Positions 22,400 through 28,820 of a stretch of DNA of 28,820 nt are shown here, one piece after another. Origin of the DNA: Larix sibirica (lineage: Eukaryota; Streptophyta; Pinopsida; Pinales; Pinaceae); the NCBI GenBank assembly GCA_004151065.3, contig NWUY0304741237.1, forward strand, positions 1 to 28,820, given 5' to 3'. Below the pieces are notes generated by a model. The model was not told the DNA's origin. It saw nothing but the letters and a program-made list of their open reading frames with translations, and ran no database searches. Made by a program: the position numbers and the translations under genes. Numbering within the stretch: position 1 is the stretch's first letter; every line of letters starts with the position of its first letter.

Positions 22400-23800
22400 A
22401 CATATGAGGCCATTAGTTGATGATGGGATGACTGGTGGTGGTCCGATATATGCTCCTCCAGCAATGAAGAGTCTTTTTATATGGGAGGTTACCCGTGCTA
22501 ATTGTGGGTAGGATATTATAAGGGTTGCCAATGGGGTGAGGCTCATAGTAAGTAAGTTGAGGGTGCCAATCTTCCCATTGTGAGGGAACATCTTGGTGTA
22601 GAAGACTGAGGAGGCGAGGTACGAGCCTTTATGGCATACATTGAACTGCGGCCAAAGAGGATGTTGTAGTCAAGCTGTGTGTCAATGACTTCTACATAAA
22701 GGAGAACCTTTTTTCCCTAGCTCTCTAGGGATGTTTTGGTAAAGGCTTTGTGGTTGCCAAGGACGACCATCATAGGCACAGAGAGTTATTGCTGAAGGGA
22801 CAAGATCGGGGGACCAAGTTGTTTCCAAACATTTGTATACATTACGCAAGAAGACGCACCTTCATCTATGATGCATTAATGAATGATTATATTCTTGATT
22901 GTTACGGGGATTTGGAATGCAATGGCTGAAGGCAACAACTATGGTTCGTCGACGTATAAATCGAAGGTCATAAGGCATGAGTCAGCTAGGTATATTACAC
23001 CTAATGATGATAGTAATGCCTTCGTCGGAGAAAGGCAAGAATGAATAACTTCAAGTGTAAATATAGTAGTGGGGAATTGAATCAAATAATATACGATGCT
23101 CTAGTTATGTGCAGTTCTCCCATGATGGTTATGGGTGGTACATCATAGAGGTAGTTTTGGTATTATTCTAAGGGTAGGAGCACTATTAGGACGTGGAATT
23201 GAAAGAAAGTTGCTAGTGGAAGCAGGGGCATTTTCTCGTTGGGTAGGAGAGTTATCTGGCATGCCGTAAGCTCAATTACGGGTCTGAATATGAATCTCTG
23301 TGGAGTTAATGTAAATGTTTTTGTAAGAACCATTTGCTGCTGGGGGATAATTGGGTGGTTGTTGAATCTCCTGTTGGGTAGTTGTGATGGCCTCTTGGTT
23401 GGCAAAGAGGTTTTGTAAGACGACTTGCTAGTGCGGGCTCGTGTTGCTTTATTGAGGAGGGTTAACAATGGGTTGCGCTCGTGCTTCCATCATCCGCTTA
23501 CAATCAGGGATTAGTGGGAAATGATGTTTGTAATGGTTGTATTCACCAAATAAGGAGCAAGCATAGTTAGTGCTAAGGTTATTTTGCTATGTCGCATTTC
23601 TTATGTTCCTAGTTACGTTGATATTTGATCTTCTGTTGTTTGTTATATCTTCTGTTGTTTGGTTATATGGGTTATAGGTTATTTGTTTTTTTTTATAGAT
23701 CTTCTGTTGTTTGTAAGAAGTGACCCCACGTTGTCTATGAAAAATGCCCAATGGCGGCGTTGGTACAGGGGAGAAATGCCCACCAGCTAATGATGTTATT
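22400..23800 (-). pseudogene. Ty3/gypsy gag (zinc knuckle) and aspartic protease relic
   Basis: Read right to left. An Asn/Gln/Arg-rich linker (about 23800-23570) holds one stop. Then comes the knuckle CSLFGEYNHYKHHF at 23559-23518: the CX2CX4HX4C spacing is exact, but the second and last Cys are both Phe. PDCKRMMEARAQ follows, then a Pro/Gln/Asn-rich linker with stops. The protease begins with CIIDEGASS, where the D(S/T)G active site reads DEG (Asp codon 22864-22866). It continues with TNVWKQLG, TLCAYDGRPWQPQ and IPRELGKKG, then a frameshift near 22700, VEVIDTQLDYNILFGRS (typical of plant gypsy protease ends) and FPHNGKIG. Gag binds RNA and the protease cuts the polyprotein, but this copy can do neither. 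RT, RNase H and integrase are missing beyond 22400, and I found no LTRs. It lies opposite in orientation to the RT piece at the left edge. Confidence 0.88.
23628..23713. repeat. 15-nt word repeated three times inside the gag-like linker
   Basis: ATCTTCTGTTGTTTG occurs exactly at 23628-23642, 23647-23661 and 23699-23713. Offsets of 19 and 52 are not multiples of three, so on the minus strand the copies are read in different frames. The repeat therefore arose, or was kept, without regard to coding. Confidence 0.92.
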
Positions 23801-23829
23801 TAATCTAAATATTGACTGAAGAAGGGTTG

Positions 23830-23955
23830 TGGCCTCTTCTTGGGAAGTTCACCCTCTTTCAAGGAGATTACCAAAAGGAAGGACCCCTCCTGGGAAGTGC
23901 GCCTTACCTCACGAAGTTTGCCCTCACTTCGGGGAGTGCTCTGTTCATCGAGAAC
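23830..23955. repeat. Degenerate repeat with GGGAAGT.CGCC words
   Basis: CTTGGGAAGTTCACCCTC, CCTGGGAAGTGCGCCTTACC and a third, weaker TTTGCCCTCACTTCGGGGAG lie one after another. A related unit of some 30-60 nt seems to have been duplicated and then diverged. Both plus-strand frames across it are repeat-derived and not called. Confidence 0.5.
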
Positions 23956-23989
23956 TACTTGCTAATAACTGTAAATTGCCCCCAGGGTG

Positions 23990-24660
23990 GTGTAACTGTT
24001 ACAGGAAATGTGTAACTTCATGTTATTTAGTCATGTTTTCTAAATGGAATGATATTTTTATTAATTATATGCATAGACACTTGCTTCAGCACAGAGGATC
24101 TCTACTTGTCAATAGCAGAGAATCTGGAGTGAATGCGTGCTTTTAGTAGAGGGATTACGTTAGTCGGTAATCTGCTACTATGTTAGCTCACAAGTAAGTT
24201 TTGTATTCATTGTAGTAATTGTTATTTATTATGGTGTAATAAGCTTGCGTATCCTTGTTCGTATAAATGAACAATTGATAGCTAGTGCATATGTAAAGAT
24301 GTAATTGCAGAATTGTATTATATTTATATGTTAATATGCATTTTATTTCATCATTGTATGGTTAGTGATGCAATTAGATTTGTATGTGGTAATCAGATAG
24401 AATTAGACTATAGTAATTGCAGAGTTACTTAGAGACATATATTCCTTGTATGCTTGACAGAGTTATGTGTTACTTGCTGAAGATGCTTAATTGCACATAA
24501 TGATTTATGATAGGAAGAATAATGTTTGTTTACGTTGAATGATTACGTTGTTAAGAGAATGGATGTCTATGTTTCTAATTTATCTACTATGATAGTGTAA
24601 TTACTATGAGTATATGTATAAAAGTAGTGTTTTAGAGTCAAGTAACGTTGTTGCGTCAGT
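23990..24660. other. AT-rich block, possible LTR or nuclear insert
   Basis: The composition changes sharply to AT-rich, with many TAATTG, ATTGTA and GTAATT words and few C runs, and changes back after about 24660. A TATA-like motif (TATGTATAAAAGTAG) lies at about 24614-24628 on the plus strand. This could be a solo LTR or part of one, but no terminal repeat pair, primer site or target duplication could be identified. Confidence 0.35.
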
Positions 24661-27029
24661 ACGTAGAATCCGGTGAGGGAGGACCGGCCCCTGTTGGTTA
24701 CTCTCTTATTCAGAATGGCACACTAATCAGTAAGACACCAGAATATTTCTCCAGGACTGCTCCAATCCCATATGGGGTTGAATCCTGGGGCATCATCATA
24801 AGTCTGCCAATAGTAAGTAAGTGCCCAGGAGGTCATAGCTAGCTGGTCATCCAACAAAAGTAGCCAGTGTCTCAAAACAAGAGATCAACATGGCCTCAGG
24901 TTCTTTGGTCGGGGCAGGAACAAAGCCAGACTGGTGTGTAAGGGTTATGCATGGGTAGTTCTTAATGCACATGTGGACTACACTACAGCTACTCTCTTTA
25001 GCATAGCGGATACAGCGGCTTGCCTACCATCTTCCAAATAGTAAAAACACCCCCCCCATGAGACATAGACAGGAGGTTCTATTTTATGGGCCCACCCGAG
25101 AATCCCCCGTTACCAGTTGGACGTGATCCGTAGGTAGATCTCCTGTGCCCTAGTGGTTGGGTCATCTATGTGGTACCAGTTATGTGAATGAGCGAATACC
25201 CTTCCTGAACGAGGATTGATCGCTACTTGCCTGATGAGGACGGATCGAGTCGGATCGGATCGGATCACTAACGCTTTCCTCCTTTTAATAAGAGCATCCC
25301 CTTTTCATTGACTTCTTGAATCCAATAACCTTCCCTACCAGTAACTGCATAATTACGTAACTAAAAAAACTAATCTCTCCTTTTATCAAAGCATCCTCAG
25401 GATCAGTAACAAAGCTATCAGCTTAAAGGGCAGGAGTCAATCCACCAGCAGCAAATATGAGTACAAATACATAGCTAGATGCATCCCTTCCATTCTAGAG
25501 CTTGTAGCATCTCTTTCATATATATATATAGTTCTTTTTTTAGCTTCTTGTGACTGTACCTGTTTATTAATAAATAAGAAGCACGTTTATTATTTATACT
25601 TTAGAGGCAATTCAAGAGTCATAATAGGATCCCGGTAGCTTCGGCCTTGACACAGTATATCTGATAGAGAGCGCCACGAACACCAACTATATAATGAAAG
25701 GGAGGGTGAAAACCGTTTGGAAATAACCTGCTGGACCTACCTGATAGGAAGAGCTAGCTGCCTGGAGCTAAAGGGGGAGCAAATCATACTCTACTTAGTA
25801 TAATTCTATTTTGAAAAGGTGGCCTTTAGTTAGACTCTTGCAGAAGAAAGCCAGGTTGTTGGATAATATTTTGTGCTCTAGAAAGAAGGGTAAGGTGGTG
25901 ATCTTTCGGCTAGAATGCCTAATTTACCAAAGGCTTCCCTCGTCGGATAAGATTTTGTACCCTTAAAACCCAAGGACTGCCTGCCCTAATAGTAGGAAAC
26001 AACTCTTAGAGGGCTCCTAGAAAGCTAAGCACTTCTTAATATCTAGGCTCCTATAACTACAGCTACGCCATTAAGGTATGAGAGTACGTCCAATCGATTA
26101 AACAGCCTCAGAAAGCCTCCTTTCAATGGTCTATTTAACCAGAAGTGCTAAAATTCCCTCCATAAAACCATCGCAGTTGTGGGGTGGTGGGACCAGACAG
26201 GTGCCCAGGCCATAAGTACTACACTATAAGGAAAACCTTCTTTGCTCGTTTTGTCTATATATGATATTGCATAGATACGTTTAACTTGTCCATTTAACCA
26301 CGTACAACAGGACAGACACTTTGAACCTTTAGGCCTTTAGGTAGGAGCTTTAGCACTGAATTGTTACCCTTGCGTTTACACCATTTAAACTGGACATATG
26401 CTTTACCCCTTGAGCTTGGTTGGTTGGATAGCTACAACAGCTTGCTTGCATGGTTACCGATACATAATAGTTCCCCTTGCAATTACCCCACTTAAACAGG
26501 ACAGATACTCTCCTTGTAGTAGATCCAAGAGGCAACCCACTGAATGGAGATAAGTGTATGTAGTAGTGCGTATCCCATTTCCCTGCATGAAAGAATACTT
26601 ATAGATCGGCAAGGACTCTGGTATAATAGGGGAGACTACCCACTATGATAAGAAATATCTATAGATATATAAGTGTCCCATGGCAGCCTTAATAGACTTA
26701 TATTAGTCCATGCATGACGTTCCCAACTATCACCTGTATCCATGGCCTCAGGCAGGTTCCCTTCCCGGTCGGGGCAGACACAACACAAAATAGTTTGTTG
26801 GACAATTCCACAATGGGGTTTACTACTACTATTCCTACAGTGAGTGATCCAATGGCATCAACAAGGGGACTAATAGTCCAAATGCGATATCATATCTACT
26901 TACCTTTTCCCATTTCAAAGGGTGATCCCTTAGCACCCATTCCATAAATAAACAACCCGTTGAATTCATATTTGTTTGGTTGGTTGGGACAGCAGATTTC
27001 AAATACATTTACTCCATTCCAGTTTATTT
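24661..27029. other. Intergenic, no gene seen
   Basis: A 64-codon frame (24648-24842) and a 77-codon frame (26714-26947) have no recognisable domain. CATGGCCTCAGG followed by GGTCGGGGCAG occurs at about 24889-24918 and again at about 26743-26780, a diverged dispersed repeat. A short AT run sits at 25518-25531. Confidence 0.55.
25241..25265. repeat. CGGAT pentanucleotide microsatellite
   Basis: Five consecutive 5-mers: CGGAT, CGAGT, CGGAT, CGGAT, CGGAT. Confidence 0.9.
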
Positions 27030-27055
27030 CAATTACTATGATCAATTACTATGAT
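27030..27055. repeat. 13-nt perfect tandem duplication
   Basis: CAATTACTATGAT at 27030-27042 and again at 27043-27055. Confidence 0.93.
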
Positions 27056-27479
27056 AAGAAATATATTACTTAATCCAGTGGGAATAATTCATGGGGGAGA
27101 GCTCCAATTCACTTCCCCTAGGCTGCTATTACTCCTACTCCTGCTAATACAATGGGAAGAGATAGGGTAGGGTATATATATCCATTATATTTAGTTCAAA
27201 TGCCACGGTGACTATTTGGAGCGAGAACATACCCAAACTACAGTTTTTCCTTCTATACTACTTAAACAGTTAGTTCTAATTAGGTGTAGTTCTTCGGCAG
27301 TTTCTCTTGTTATCATGGTTACTTACCGAGGTATTAAGAAGAAGGGACCTACTTAAGTCCCCTTTCAAGCCAACATACCCTATAGAGGTAGTAGGTGTAG
27401 TAATATTTATTTCCACAATAGAGAATAGAATAGATGTTGTTGTGCAATCATCGTCTTTACTAAACTTTCTTGTAACTTA

Positions 27480-28450
27480 TTGATACATCAAAAGACTAAG
27501 GCTAATTAATACTTTAGGGCAAGACCTTAAGACCAGGGACTTCAACTAGTCCATTTCAACTAGTCCATACCGTAAGGCAAGTGTCTCTAAAGGCTTTCAC
27601 TCGGCTTTAGGGCTCTAAAGACTAAGTAGTCTCGGCTTATTGCCATTAGTTCTTTCTCTACAGCTTAAGACTAAGGCAAAAGTAAGAAAGTATTGACTCT
27701 TAAGACCATAGGGCGGCATACTCTACAGACTAAGAGTACAATCTATGAATTAGAATGTGTCCCAGTAACGTAAGTAAGGTATAAGTAAGGTACTAGCAGC
27801 CATAGTATCCATTATTTTGAAAAGAGAGAGAGTGAAAGCCCTAAGAAGTAGCCATATGGACTTCCAATAAGGTATTAAGCCTACTACTAGCACTATGGGA
27901 TCCTTATGAGAAGAGAAAGAAAGAAAGAGGCACTTAGCTTATTAGCAGAAGCGAAGCTCTATGCATTTATTATAAAAGACAGCATTATGTTCTCAATATA
28001 TTATACTGGCATCTACGTTCCACTTTTCTATGGAGGGCATGGGACTAAAGGTAGTAGTTCTTAGTGCATGTGGACTTTTTTATACATATTATACTGGCAT
28101 ATATACGTTTGTTTAAACATAAGATACTGCATTATATATATAAGTTTATAAGTTCTTCCATTATAGCTCCAATATATGCTATATAGAACTCTTATTGACA
28201 TGATGAGGTTCCACGTTTAGGGTTCCACGATGAGCCCCGCAAGATGAGGGTTACACAATATGTTGTCTGCGAAGGTGTGCTGCTGGCCGGTTTCCTGCAT
28301 TCCCATTCCCCAATTTGCCTTACTACTTGCCTTAGTCCATAGTGTAAGTAGTTCCATAGAGTAAGGTCTAATAGCTGTAGAGTAAGTACTAGCCTTGGAC
28401 ACCATAGACTAGCCGTATGAACTAGCACTTTATACTATTAGCTTTGTCCA
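27480..28450. repeat. Cryptically simple block with AGACTAAG words
   Basis: AGACTAAG recurs near 27492, 27609, 27668 and 27727, with many TTAAGAC, CTAAAG and AAGTA(C)TAG variants between. A second repeat, ATATTATACTGGCAT, is found near 27998 and 28086, each followed by ACGTT. The block contains the 27541-27568 duplication. The overlapping minus-strand frames at 28192-28428 show no domain and are not called. Confidence 0.5.
27541..27568. repeat. 14-nt perfect tandem duplication
   Basis: TTCAACTAGTCCAT at 27541-27554 and 27555-27568. Confidence 0.95.
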
Positions 28451-28767
28451 TGCACTAACGGTTCAAAAACATACAAGAAGGCACCCATTAACTGCATGCA
28501 CGAAGAACCATTAACTGCACATAGCCACCCATGTTAACAGCACTCCCGTTCGGGGTCTCTTTCGGGTCTGGATGGAACGACTTCTCTCGTGGTCTGTTGT
28601 TAACTTGGAAGGTTCAATAATCTCCATCCTATTGGCTATAGAAAAGGAAAGAAGGTTAGTTCCTATAGTTTACACCTGAAGACATTACATATGATACTCG
28701 CATATAAACGTTTCCCTTTGCCGCAAAGACTAAAGCTTTTTTCTAAAGGAAGCGAAGCACATTCCTC

Positions 28768-28793
28768 CCTTGCCCTCCCTTCGGTCAAGCAAG
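28768..28793. repeat. Dispersed copy of the CCCTTTGGTC repeat family
   Basis: Matches the unit at 9358-9419 over 26 nt with one base changed, and is followed at 28798 by another CCTTTGGTCG word. The family therefore continues to the right edge of the window. Confidence 0.88.
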
Positions 28794-28820
28794 TATACCT
28801 TTGGTCGGGGGCTTTTTGCC

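Noticed and set aside
22715-22730. CCCTAG-CTCT-CTAGGG hairpin as a terminator
   Set aside because: It falls within the protease coding relic and the stem is only six base pairs, so chance is the simplest explanation.
23752-23772. TGGCGGCGTTGGTACAGGGG as an Asp-tRNA primer-binding site on the plus strand
   Set aside because: It resembles TGGCGCCGTTGCCGGGGA only with changes and extra bases. It lies inside an open minus-strand stretch continuous with the gag relic, and no LTR boundary is visible.
25231-25262. CTGATGAG as a hammerhead ribozyme core
   Set aside because: There is no GAAA on the far side of a stem II and no matching stems I and III. The following bases are a CGGAT microsatellite.

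Overview
The window reads as non-coding plant DNA, most likely an intergenic stretch of a very large plant mitochondrial genome. A conifer or other gymnosperm is my best guess. This is an inference from four things: there is no intact gene in 28.8 kb, stops are dense in all frames, short tandem and dispersed repeats are scattered throughout, and decayed pieces of nuclear retrotransposons are embedded in the sequence. I saw no recognisable mitochondrial or plastid protein gene, rRNA or tRNA. A repeat-rich nuclear segment cannot be excluded.

Three retroelement relics are well supported. Positions 2-388 (+) hold the left part of a Ty3/gypsy reverse transcriptase, cut by the window edge and carrying a frameshift. 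Positions about 8074-8783 (+) hold the 3' end of a plant LINE: the tail of the RT zinc-binding region followed by a broken RNase H domain. Positions about 22400-23800 (-) hold a gypsy gag zinc knuckle plus aspartic protease, with frameshifts, stops and altered active-site or metal-binding residues. None can make a working protein as it stands.

The rest is repeat-derived or featureless. Perfect or near-perfect tandem repeats lie at 693-730, 2639-2851, 2968-3021, 7301-7416, 9358-9428, 23628-23713, 25241-25265 and 27541-27568. A family built on a CCTTTGGTC core occurs at 2.6-2.9 kb, 9.3-9.4 kb and the right window edge; the first two sites also share a 30-nt inverted match. A diverged repeat of roughly 145 bp links 15.78-15.93 kb with 16.98-17.18 kb. 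Several blocks (6.2-7.3, 19.65-20.26, 27.48-28.45 kb) are cryptically simple and look like eroded tandem arrays. A short structured segment at 17455-17523 begins GTGCG and may be a fragment of a group II intron.

The genes do not work together in any pathway, because none is functional. I found no CRISPR array, operon, toxin or defence module, and no convincing undescribed system. The interest lies in the retroelement transfers and the repeat families.
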